NCBI GenBank assembly: GCA_002600635.1
Contig: CP021371.1
Coordinates: 3,227,001 to 3,291,000, forward strand
Direction of reading: 5' to 3'
Source: Rhizobium sp. ACO-34A
GTDB lineage: Bacteria > Pseudomonadota > Alphaproteobacteria > Rhizobiales > Rhizobiaceae
Length of the DNA stretch: 64,000 bases
The position numbers and the translations under genes were made by a program. Below are positions 6,730 through 14,752 of the stretch, one piece after another (position 1 is the first letter of the stretch; each line of letters starts with the position of its first letter). The notes beneath the pieces are model-generated. The model was not told the DNA's origin and did not search any database. It saw only the letters and a program-made list of their open reading frames with translations.

Positions 6730-7818
6730 TTAGAAGGGAAGATCAGCGCCCTCCACCTCGTCGCTTACGTTCTCTACGATACAGCGAGCGCGGTGATACA
6801 ACTCATCAAAAGTGAGGATCTCGGGCGAACGGATGTTCCTCCTGAAAAGCTCGAAACAAGTAATTTTGTCATCGTTACCTGCCAGCTCATTCAGGTGGCC
6901 AACAACAAGATAGCTGCGTGGCTCGACAGAATACACTACCTCCCCTGTTTCGTTCCCCCACTCGTCTTTAAGGTGCTCACGAAAACGGTCGCGGGCGAAC
7001 TCATAAGCAGTCTTCTGAACCTGCGTGACAGCGTTCGATACCTCTTGGGAAATGCCCCAGCAACCCGAACGATACGAATCAGGCTGGAGCAGGTCGGTGC
7101 TGCTCTTTTTCAGCTCAACCAAAACGAATTGACTGATTTCCGCACGCGTCCGCATGAGCGCGTCGGCACGCTTGCCGCTTCGATCAAAGGCATTGCCGGT
7201 CGTTGTTTTCTCGAGTTTACCACCCAGGCCGTCGAGAAAGATGTAATTAAGGCCGTGCCCGAATATCCAAGGGTTAGCTTCGAAGAAGGTCTGCCAACTA
7301 CGCTCGTTTCCAGTTTCAGACAGACGTTGTTCAAATTCAGCGAGCGCCTGCCGCTTCGAAGCCACTGCATACACATCGGTATGGAGTTCTGGCGCTTCGG
7401 CCAACTTTGAGAGTAGCTCCGGTCCCTTTGTGCTCTTGAGTATCGTTGCAAGCGCACCGAGGTTAAGGTCGTCAAGCGACAGCCGCATCCGCTGTTCGTT
7501 GCTAAGATCAATTCGCGAGATCACAGCCAGAAACTGATTGATCTGCGAAAGCTGAAATTGGTTGACTTTCACCTCACCGTCGGCGCTCCACCCAAACCGT
7601 GCGTGGTGTTTCATCTTGGTAATTTTGAAGGTGCCGAAATCGCCCCGATCCCGTACCCAAAACGCACTTATGGCCAACTTGCATTTTGGGGTGACCTCAA
7701 CTTCGCCAATGAAGTCCTCGCTCTCGCCAACGATCGTCGCGTATGCGCCTTGGTGGGTTGGGTGCTTGTAAAGCTGGTTTGGCTTGTAATTTTTGAGATA
7801 TTCGGTGTCGTCGCTCAT
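6730..7818 (-). CDS. Shedu-type anti-phage nuclease (DUF4263)
   Basis: A 362-residue protein. The C-terminal half is the DUF4263/Shedu nuclease: SWQTFFEANPWIFG at about 174-187, a conserved Asp segment (FDRSGKRADALM, 211-222) and the catalytic VELKK at 234-238, the D...ExK arrangement of the PD-(D/E)xK superfamily, then a GCWGISQEVSNAV block typical of the family. The first 170 residues are a divergent N-terminal region; in Shedu proteins this part is variable and is thought to sense the phage trigger. It stands alone between sites D and E, consistent with Shedu being a one-gene system. Start ATG 7818 has no strong ribosome site. Confidence 0.82.
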   Translation of the reverse strand: MSDDTEYLKNYKPNQLYKHPTHQGAYATIVGESEDFIGEVEVTPKCKLAISAFWVRDRGDFGTFKITKMKHHARFGWSADGEVKVNQFQLSQINQFLAVISRIDLSNEQRMRLSLDDLNLGALATILKSTKGPELLSKLAEAPELHTDVYAVASKRQALAEFEQRLSETGNERSWQTFFEANPWIFGHGLNYIFLDGLGGKLEKTTTGNAFDRSGKRADALMRTRAEISQFVLVELKKSSTDLLQPDSYRSGCWGISQEVSNAVTQVQKTAYEFARDRFREHLKDEWGNETGEVVYSVEPRSYLVVGHLNELAGNDDKITCFELFRRNIRSPEILTFDELYHRARCIVENVSDEVEGADLPF

Positions 7819-7993
7819 TTAAAAATAGTACCATTAGTTGCAATGCTCTCAAAGCTGAGACGTATGCGAATGCGCTCGGCTCGATAAATCGCTGTTCAGC
7901 ATCGCTTCACCGACTTCGGGTAGACGTCGGCTAAACTCGGTGCGAGATACTCATTGCCGACATGGGGAACGCAAGGCGGTCGCAACAATTCAA

Positions 7994-8024
7994 AACGTCA
8001 CGAATTGTGCATTTTGTTAGGTTC
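7994..8024 (+). repeat. Cassette-boundary site E
   Basis: Arm AACGTCACGAAT, centre TGTGCA, arm TTTTGTTAGGTTC. The right arm is the closest to the consensus, and the left arm resembles the complement of the site B right arm. It lies between the 5' end of the Shedu gene and the 3' end of the HNH gene. Bases 7819-7993 have no gene and should contain the Shedu promoter. Confidence 0.68.
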
Positions 8025-8072
8025 GAGAAATCGGCGGGTGAACTACAGAAAGAGCTTTGTTTCAGTGGAAGC

Positions 8073-9164
8073 TCACACAGCTCCCACTATCTCCACGACG
8101 TCTCGCAGCCATGCCCTTGTCGTCTCACCGCGTTCATTGTCTTCGCATTCTTGACTGACCAATAGGAAAACTTGGGCCTTCAAGAAAGCTCTATCGGCCC
8201 ACCCATCCTGGATAACTAACTCAATATATTCAGGAATTGACGACGCAATCGTTTGACCATCATGATCGTAGCCTTTCGCGCCGACATACCATTTTGCAAA
8301 ATGTCGAAGCCACGGCAGAAAGTCAGGCGTTAATACATCTCGGATGTAACGGTCCCGGATCTTATATATCTCGTCCCACGTAGCAGCTTGAGCCTGAGTT
8401 GGACCTAAAAATCCGATTACCCATTGCGGATACTGGATACCTTTTAAGCTTTCCCCTTCAAAGAGGCGGCTCCCGGCCAGACTGATGGTGTAGGTCGGCC
8501 CGTTGTATGGATCAGAGCACATTCGTCTGATCCCTTGAGCGTCGTATAAGATATCAGTTGCGCCTTTAAAGTCCGAATTGCATTCAGAGCATATTGGAGG
8601 CAGATTTCTTAAATCCGCACCAGCAAACGGATATCTTGATATCGGCATGTAATGATCGAGATTATGTCTCGGCGCCCCAGGGCCACGAAAATATCCTAGT
8701 CCGCAAAATGGACAAATCCGATCTTTCAATTCTGCATAGATAGCAGAATACTGAATGTCGCGAATGCATTTTCCGTCGACTTGCAGTTCAGACAGAAGCT
8801 CAAAGAGGAAATCAAATAGGCTTCTAACCGCTACCTTAACTTCTTTTGGAAAGTCTGTAATAGAAACGCACTCAAGCCCGTCGGTAAGAACTTCCGGTAG
8901 CGCGGTTTGCCTCAGCATTGCCTGCTGTAGCTGCGCACGTACGTCTGGCTCAAGCGCCCCAAAGGATTGATAAAGGGTTATCAATCGATCTCTGATCCCC
9001 GTTCGAGTCTGGAGAGCGGCCCGCTTTCCCAAGGGTATGCAATCTGGCCATTCAGTGGGGGCATTGCCTTCGGCAATAGCGTCCATACCAGAGCTAACAA
9101 TGCTGATGATTGTGTCGTTAAGCCAGTTCTCTTGCAAGCCGCTAGGAGAGTACGTGAAAAGCAT
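8073..9164 (-). CDS. HNH nuclease, effector of the HsdMS-AAA unit
   Basis: A 363-residue protein whose ATG overlaps the ATPase stop by one base (TAATG). It has a zinc-stabilised HNH fold: CPFC at 151-154, the catalytic LDHYMPIS at 169-176, and CSEC at 192-195 with the downstream N. The N-terminal 150 residues are helical and unassigned, and the C-terminal 160 residues are also unassigned. AAA ATPase plus HNH nuclease is the PtuA-PtuB (Septu) arrangement, but this ATPase is of the type found beside type I methylases. It is last in the operon and probably cuts DNA when the ATPase is triggered. All HNH residues are present. Confidence 0.8.
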   Translation of the reverse strand: MLFTYSPSGLQENWLNDTIISIVSSGMDAIAEGNAPTEWPDCIPLGKRAALQTRTGIRDRLITLYQSFGALEPDVRAQLQQAMLRQTALPEVLTDGLECVSITDFPKEVKVAVRSLFDFLFELLSELQVDGKCIRDIQYSAIYAELKDRICPFCGLGYFRGPGAPRHNLDHYMPISRYPFAGADLRNLPPICSECNSDFKGATDILYDAQGIRRMCSDPYNGPTYTISLAGSRLFEGESLKGIQYPQWVIGFLGPTQAQAATWDEIYKIRDRYIRDVLTPDFLPWLRHFAKWYVGAKGYDHDGQTIASSIPEYIELVIQDGWADRAFLKAQVFLLVSQECEDNERGETTRAWLRDVVEIVGAV

Positions 9165-10765
9165 TACAGTTGCTTGCTTTTCAGCTTGCGTAAGTGGTCG
9201 GCCAGAAATGCCTTTTCGACTGAAGCTCCAAGCCCTTGAAAGCCAATTTCAACTTCTTCAACGTCTTCCGATTTTAAGAGCTCCTCAATTCTATTTTCTG
9301 CTATTCGCGACATAGGAGGGCGAATTTCAAAGCATGTCTCCAGAATGCGATCAAAAGTAGCTCCGAATGTTTCTACCGCGGGCTCCTTCACGACAATTTT
9401 ATCATCCTCTCGTCGGAAAATAAGGATCTGATCTCTAGGCATATCGGAAGGAACAAAGGGGGCGTGGGTTGTTAGTAAGAAATCCTGATCTGACCTATTT
9501 TGACTTAGGGAGAGCAGCCTCTGAACAAATTTCACACGCCATTGCGGATTGAAATGAGATTCCGGTTCATCAAAAAGAAATAGAGTATTGGGCTCGGCGA
9601 TCATTGCGTAGGTTCCCAAGATCAGAGCCTGCTGGTGCTCTCCATCAGAGAGCGAAACATAGTCTACCGGTTCCTTGCTTTCGGCACTTGGCCAAAACCT
9701 AACTTCTTCAAAACCGAACACCATGTCCTCTTGCTGGGGCTCTGGAAGGCGCGACGCAAAACGCCGTTCCTTGACTGCACGCTCAAGGCGCTTCCGTGCT
9801 GCTCGTGGTATCGCCAAATCGTTGAGCAGCGCCAACTTATGAAGGGACTTATAAAGAGATAGCGCACTATCCCAAAAATATCCGAATGCTTCCCTTGTGG
9901 CATCGCTGATGTAAAAATCGAAAACGTATGTTTCTGTTTTCTGATCTTCGGTCCAACACGTAGCGGTCCACTTTAGTGATTGAATTATGTTCTCTAGCTC
10001 TTCCGTAAGCTGTATGCCCTTTCGGCCGGTCACTGATTTTCTTTTCGCGTTAGCCTTGGGCACTGCAGGATGCGCTAGACGTACAACGCAGCGACACGAT
10101 GCTAGATCTGAGAGGCGTGCATGCCGAAGTATCTCTTGCCGTGCCTTTGTTTCGCCCAACATAAGGTTAGAAAAAAGTACCTCCAGATTAGTTCCGTAGT
10201 CGATAAGCATTAGCCGATTATCAGGTAAAGCCAGTTCATCACTTTCTGTGAGTGCCGCACGCGCAACATCCTCGGCGTACCCACTCCGGCTTACTAGAAA
10301 CGGAAGACTAAGCGTCTCATTATCGCCAGATGTGTAGCCGACTACTATAGAAGGAAGATACGAACCAAACATGCTGTTGGTGGCGCTGATCGGCGCTTCG
10401 TCACCCTCTCGGTATAGTTCGATCGGGCCAACAGAGCGGCCACGCTTCGTTCGTTTGAGTGTAACCTCCTCCGCCGCGTCTTCGCCGTTAGGGCGGATTT
10501 GGTATGTCAACCCGAACAAGATGTCGGGGTTTGCACTTATCCGCTCTTCTTTCGGACTGTGTTCATGCCATGCGGCTTGGAAAATTTCAGCCAGGAGCTG
10601 CAAGAATTGCGACTTTCCAGAGCCATTCGGACCGATAAGACAAAGCGGAGTTAGGGTCTCTTCCAGCTTTTTATCGAGGGGATCCCTGCCAAAGGTCACA
10701 TCCAGGCCGTTGAAAAGCCCCCCTGCAGCATTGGCATATTCAATTTTTAACCGGCGAAGTTTCAT
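9164..10765 (-). CDS. Restriction-associated AAA/ABC-type ATPase
   Basis: A 533-residue SMC/ABC-like ATPase. Walker A is GPNGSGKS at 45-52; the family signature SLSDGEHQQ is in the C-terminal third; Walker B is LFLFDEPESHFNPQ; the switch histidine is in LLTTHAPFVPSDM. The region between Walker A and the signature replaces a long coiled coil with a compact insert. This matches the 'restriction system-associated AAA ATPase' group encoded beside hsdM/hsdS, and more distantly PtuA. It overlaps hsdS by 4 bp (ATGA) and the HNH gene by 1 bp, so the three are translated together. The likely role is to sense unmodified or foreign DNA and license the HNH nuclease. Confidence 0.85.
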   Translation of the reverse strand: MKLRRLKIEYANAAGGLFNGLDVTFGRDPLDKKLEETLTPLCLIGPNGSGKSQFLQLLAEIFQAAWHEHSPKEERISANPDILFGLTYQIRPNGEDAAEEVTLKRTKRGRSVGPIELYREGDEAPISATNSMFGSYLPSIVVGYTSGDNETLSLPFLVSRSGYAEDVARAALTESDELALPDNRLMLIDYGTNLEVLFSNLMLGETKARQEILRHARLSDLASCRCVVRLAHPAVPKANAKRKSVTGRKGIQLTEELENIIQSLKWTATCWTEDQKTETYVFDFYISDATREAFGYFWDSALSLYKSLHKLALLNDLAIPRAARKRLERAVKERRFASRLPEPQQEDMVFGFEEVRFWPSAESKEPVDYVSLSDGEHQQALILGTYAMIAEPNTLFLFDEPESHFNPQWRVKFVQRLLSLSQNRSDQDFLLTTHAPFVPSDMPRDQILIFRREDDKIVVKEPAVETFGATFDRILETCFEIRPPMSRIAENRIEELLKSEDVEEVEIGFQGLGASVEKAFLADHLRKLKSKQL

Positions 10766-12450
10766 GGCTTAATCCTACGAAGTAGCACCCTTTTCAGGGA
10801 CCTATCGAAAACTTGCTCAAACGAGGGAGCCGTTCCTGCGAGCAGCGCGAACACGGCATCGCGCATCTCGTCGTAGGGAAGCGGGTTGCGCTTTGCCACC
10901 TGATCGAACGGCAAGCCTTCAGCGGGCCAATTCTCGCTATCGAGGAGTAAGCGCTCTTTGGGATTCTTGATCATGAGATGCTCTTTGGGTCGCTTTGGAG
11001 TTGCCACTTTTGGGGCTTTGGCTTGAGCTTCTTTCACACGAGTAATCAACCACGGCGCGGGTTCATCGGCAGGGTCATGGGTGGCCAACTCGCCGCGAAA
11101 CGCTTTCGCAAGTATAGAAAGCTCGATCTTGGGAAGTAGAGTTAGCGCAATTGAGTGATCAGATGACACGCGCTTAACCCAGCCCATCACCAAGTCGATG
11201 CGGCGCAGAATTTCGTCTTGCTCATCAGTCGAAGGAAGATCGAGTGGCATAATCTGGATATCAGCCGAGCTAATGTGAGGAAGATCCGAGCCCGTAGCTC
11301 TTTCCCCAATATGACGTCGGAATGCCGGCCCACTCAATATCAGATGCAGATAACGTGCACGGATCATCTCGGTCGGTCTTGGGTTTGCAACTCTTTGTAC
11401 CAGTAAGGCGCCACTATCTTCGGCCTCCACCACAGCGATCTTGAGGCCGGTCGAAATCAGAGGACGATCCATTGCAAGGACAATGTCGCCCTCCGTCAAA
11501 GCGTGCTCACGATACTCTGCGGCGATTTCGAGCGGCAGGCGGCGTTGGTCGTTCCAGTCAATTCGGCCAGGTGCAACGTTGGCTCCACGTAGCAGCGGGA
11601 CGCCTTCATCAGAAAACCAATGACTTTTGAAGGCATATCCAACTCTAAGATCGGCAACATCAGCAATGCAACACCTTAGCCAAGTAGCTGGGAGCTCGGG
11701 TCGAATATTCGCTGAAATCTCGACGATGATGCTCGGATCAACGTTTTTCTTGGCTTGAAGCCTTCGTGACCGAAGAGTTTCGATTGCCTCAGAAATCCAT
11801 TTCGAATTATTGTTTATTTTCCTCCAGTCCGAAGTAAGATCTCCGGATAACGCGGCCTCGGTTAGTCGAAGCCGAAGTGTGTCAATCAAGGGAGATATCG
11901 CTTCAAGATTTTCGCGAACCTTAGCCGTGCGGCTTTTAAGGGTTTCGATCTTGGCGACGATCCGCTTTTGCTCTAGCAGAGGTGCGATGCGAAGCTCATA
12001 GTTCTTCAACTTACTTAAAGTCAGACTTTCGACTGTAGTTCCCGTCTTGGCACTCTTGGCAAGTATGTCTGAACTGTCCGATATCAGATGATAAAGTAGA
12101 TATTTCGGATCCACCGCGTCGTTCGGATGGATTGCCTTTAAATCTTGATTGATCGCAACTTCTCGAGTTGCTAGCCCCACTGGAAGAGTATGTTGCAAGA
12201 TCCCGCTGCGGGTTACCATGATAACTGAGTTCTGCGGCACGATTCTCGTGGAAGACGATCGGACAGCCTCTTCCGTAATGTAATCAGTTGCCTCCGCAAT
12301 GAGTTCGTGCTTCATATCTTTGGGCGATACCCAAGGGATGGTTCCGCTTTCCCAGTAACCGGGGTTATTTTTTGAAGGTGTTCCACCGCCAAACCATTCG
12401 CCAGCCTCTCCCAATTTCAACCTGCCCCAGCCCTCAGGCAACTCCACCAT
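10762..12450 (-). CDS. hsdS: Type I specificity subunit HsdS with C-terminal extension
   Basis: A 562-residue protein with two target-recognition domains. TRD1 is at about 1-150 (LPEGWGRLKLGEAGEWFGGG, IPWVSPKDMK), followed by a conserved coiled-coil spacer (LLEQKRIVAKIETLKSRTAKV); TRD2 is at about 250-400, and a second spacer (STDEQDEILRRIDLVMGWVKRV) ends near AKAFRGELATHDP, where most HsdS proteins finish. About 95 more residues follow, Lys/Pro-rich then helical (LPYDEMRDAVFALLAGTAPSF), which is unusual. The subunit determines the recognition sequence for HsdM. A TTG/ATG start at 12450 agrees with the family N-terminus. Confidence 0.9.
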   Translation of the reverse strand: MVELPEGWGRLKLGEAGEWFGGGTPSKNNPGYWESGTIPWVSPKDMKHELIAEATDYITEEAVRSSSTRIVPQNSVIMVTRSGILQHTLPVGLATREVAINQDLKAIHPNDAVDPKYLLYHLISDSSDILAKSAKTGTTVESLTLSKLKNYELRIAPLLEQKRIVAKIETLKSRTAKVRENLEAISPLIDTLRLRLTEAALSGDLTSDWRKINNNSKWISEAIETLRSRRLQAKKNVDPSIIVEISANIRPELPATWLRCCIADVADLRVGYAFKSHWFSDEGVPLLRGANVAPGRIDWNDQRRLPLEIAAEYREHALTEGDIVLAMDRPLISTGLKIAVVEAEDSGALLVQRVANPRPTEMIRARYLHLILSGPAFRRHIGERATGSDLPHISSADIQIMPLDLPSTDEQDEILRRIDLVMGWVKRVSSDHSIALTLLPKIELSILAKAFRGELATHDPADEPAPWLITRVKEAQAKAPKVATPKRPKEHLMIKNPKERLLLDSENWPAEGLPFDQVAKRNPLPYDEMRDAVFALLAGTAPSFEQVFDRSLKRVLLRRIKP

Positions 12451-12535
12451 GTGCCGCCTCCTCGTTCATCGCTTGGGCCGGTCAGTAAAGCAGCCGATGC
12501 GCCTATGGGCGATAGCTGGTTCCTGCGAGTACGTT

Positions 12536-13942
12536 CTAAACGCTCGCATCATCAGCGAGATCATTTGTTAAAGCTTCCATTTCCTGCACCGCGGCTCGGA
12601 GATGAGCAAGGATTACAGCCGCAATGTCGTCAGGAGAAGATTTTTCGTCAAAAGTTTCACTCTCATCCCGCAGCCAAGACAAATCTAGATTATCGCCGCG
12701 GTCGCCGATTTCTTGCCGCGAGAAGCATCTGAAGCGGCCCGTATCACCCAAATCTTTGCGCGCGCTGTGTCCAAATGGATCGTCGCCAAAGCAAATTTCG
12801 AATTCTTCAAAGTGTTGTTCTTTCAGGGGACTTGTTTTCCCAAATGCTGGCATATTCGTGCGCAGATCATAGACCCAGACGGCTCGCGTTTGCTGGCTTT
12901 TATCCTTGTCGCGTGTGAAAAATAGAACGTTGGTCTTAACTCCCGCACTAGAAAAAATACCTTTTGGGAGCCTCAAAATGGTATGGAGGTTACATCTATC
13001 CATCAGGCTACTCCTGACAAGTTTCCCCACACCGTCTTCAAACAACACGTTATCCGGTAGCACGACCGCCGCTCTGCCACCCTCAGCTAACGCAAGATAG
13101 ATATGCTGGAGAAAAACTAACTGTTTATTCGCATTATGATACGGAAGATCGGCACGCAAACTACGCCTGCTTCCCGCCTTGCTCCCGAACGGGGGATTGG
13201 CAAGTATCAGGCTGGCAGGTTCGAAAGTGTTCGCATCATCCGTGAGGGCGTCTCCATAAATGATGTCAGCGTCCAGACCGTTGAGAAACGTGTTCATTAA
13301 GCAGATGCGGCGCGTGTTCTTCTCGATTTCAGCGCCTTGGTATCTTGGCGGCTTCTCATTATAAGCATCTTGGGAATTGGTCGAACGAATGAAACGATCC
13401 GCTGCTATCAGGAAGCCACCACTTCCGGTTGCGGGATCCTGAATCAGTTCCCCGAGCTGAGGCTTCATCAGCTTTACCATTGAATTCACCAATGCGCGGG
13501 GGGTAAAATACTGGCCAGCACCTGAGCGAACGTCTTGGGAACTCTTTTCGATTAGGCCTTCATAAATCTGGCCAAACCTATCGGTCGTTAAATCTTGCCA
13601 ATTTAACTTTGCAATCCCGTCAATCACAGCGCGGAGGTTTTCAGCGTGTGAAAAGACAGTTGTTGGAAATGCGTAGATCGCCTGAATAGTAGCGTTCTCC
13701 ACATGATTGCCAAGGTAAGTGAGCATTTCCTGATAGAATGATAACAGGCGATCGTCAGAATGGTCCTTTAGGTCATTCCAGCGAAAGCCTTCGGGTAAAA
13801 GGCGTTCGATGCCGTTTTCTTCCGCGATTTTGAGGAAGAGGAGATATGTTAGTTCCGAAACATACTGATGATAGCCGATCCCATCACCACGAAGAATGTG
13901 GCACAAGCTCCAAATTTTCTGAACAACGCTCTCGTGTCTCAT
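12536..13942 (-). CDS. hsdM: Type I N6-adenine methyltransferase HsdM
   Basis: About 468 residues from ATG 13942; the frame extends 3 codons up to a TTG, but the ATG fits the family start (MRHESVVQKIW). The N-terminal HsdM_N helical bundle is followed by the SAM-binding motif I DPATGSGGF (about 169-177) and the catalytic NPPF motif IV (about 249-252), the gamma-class N6-adenine methylase order. It methylates sites chosen by HsdS, so it should mark host DNA. It is first in the operon hsdM-hsdS-ATPase-HNH, with an 85-bp gap before hsdS. No HsdR translocase/nuclease gene is in the window. Confidence 0.92.
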   Translation of the reverse strand: MRHESVVQKIWSLCHILRGDGIGYHQYVSELTYLLFLKIAEENGIERLLPEGFRWNDLKDHSDDRLLSFYQEMLTYLGNHVENATIQAIYAFPTTVFSHAENLRAVIDGIAKLNWQDLTTDRFGQIYEGLIEKSSQDVRSGAGQYFTPRALVNSMVKLMKPQLGELIQDPATGSGGFLIAADRFIRSTNSQDAYNEKPPRYQGAEIEKNTRRICLMNTFLNGLDADIIYGDALTDDANTFEPASLILANPPFGSKAGSRRSLRADLPYHNANKQLVFLQHIYLALAEGGRAAVVLPDNVLFEDGVGKLVRSSLMDRCNLHTILRLPKGIFSSAGVKTNVLFFTRDKDKSQQTRAVWVYDLRTNMPAFGKTSPLKEQHFEEFEICFGDDPFGHSARKDLGDTGRFRCFSRQEIGDRGDNLDLSWLRDESETFDEKSSPDDIAAVILAHLRAAVQEMEALTNDLADDASV

Positions 13943-14020
13943 GCAGGCCAATTTTTACGCAATTGCGTCTACTCATTTAAATCTCACCAGATATTCCCTA
14001 CAGGATGCATCGGCGCTCTG

Positions 14021-14046
14021 CAAACATGGCGCACTTTGTAGGTTGA
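14021..14046 (+). repeat. Cassette-boundary site F (degenerate)
   Basis: Only the right half fits: centre GGCGCA followed by CTTTGTAGGTTG, one base shorter than the TTTTGTTAGGTT of sites D and E. The left arm is not recognisable. Its position just upstream of hsdM, closing the last defence unit, is what makes it credible. Confidence 0.4.
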
Positions 14047-14581
14047 GTTTGTCAAGTGCTTTTGACGGCGGCCATCTAACCCGACCTTGAGACGGTTGTG
14101 AGGTCTAACTCGCCGACAGGCTGGACCACTTCAACTCCACTTTGTGTTACCGACGAGCCATAAGATGATGGACTAGGAGCGCAAATTAAGAGGTCGCCGG
14201 TCATGCGATCAACCGAAAACGGTTAAATATGGCATCCATAAGAGGTCGTTGCAAAGTTCTATTGGCGTAAAGGTTCGCTGGGGGTATGAATGAGGGCTAA
14301 AACAAGCTGATGGGCTGAATAACTTAGCGCAATCCTACTGCACCTCAACTTAACGCATAGAAAATCAAATTTTACAGCCAATACTATCAATTGAAAATCC
14401 GCGTGTGGAATATCCAAATCCGTTTCCCTGCACTTGGATGAGATGACGCTCCTCGATAGTGTCAGAAAGATCGGACTGAGGTAGTCACAGATCTGAAGCT
14501 CTGGCAAAATTCTAGCGCAGTTCTAGTGCATTCAGAAATCAACATTATAAAAATCAAATATTTAGAACATAATTCTCCCAA
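14047..14581 (+). other. Non-coding tail of the island
   Basis: AT-rich sequence without a gene I can support. An 82-codon open frame on the minus strand (14507-14259) has no ribosome site, no recognisable motif and an unusual composition, so I leave it out. Confidence 0.5.
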
Positions 14582-14626
14582 TTCCGATTCCAAAGGTCAC
14601 AGGTTCGAATCCTGTCGGGTGCGCCA
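14582..14626 (+). other. 3' half of tRNA-Arg(CCG): island attachment site
   Basis: A 45-bp stretch that reads as the 3' part of a tRNA: anticodon loop TTCCGAT (anticodon CCG), 3' anticodon strand TCCAA, variable loop AGGTC, T arm ACAGG-TTCGAAT-CCTGT, acceptor strand CGGGTGC, discriminator G and encoded CCA. The upstream half is absent: the bases before 14582 (CCCAA) cannot pair with TCCAA. Integrases of genomic islands recombine in tRNA 3' halves and leave such a copy at the far end. The intact gene should lie left of the window. Core-like GC-rich sequence begins directly after it. Confidence 0.85.
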
Positions 14627-14752
14627 CTGCTTTCAAAGACATAGACCTGTATCAGCGTCCTTGAAAACGCCTAAAGGAAGCGAATAGGAAGCTTCAAACG
14701 CGGTGTAATGAGCAAGCGCGACAAGCGACTAAACGCAATCGCGCCCCTTCGG

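Noticed and set aside
14259..14507. 82-codon open frame on the minus strand in the island tail
   Set aside because: No ribosome site, no motif, and Cys/Ser-rich content typical of random frames in AT-rich DNA.
1..14626. An HsdR gene or a complete integrase for the island
   Set aside because: No frame in the island carries helicase motifs or a complete tyrosine recombinase; they may lie outside the window.
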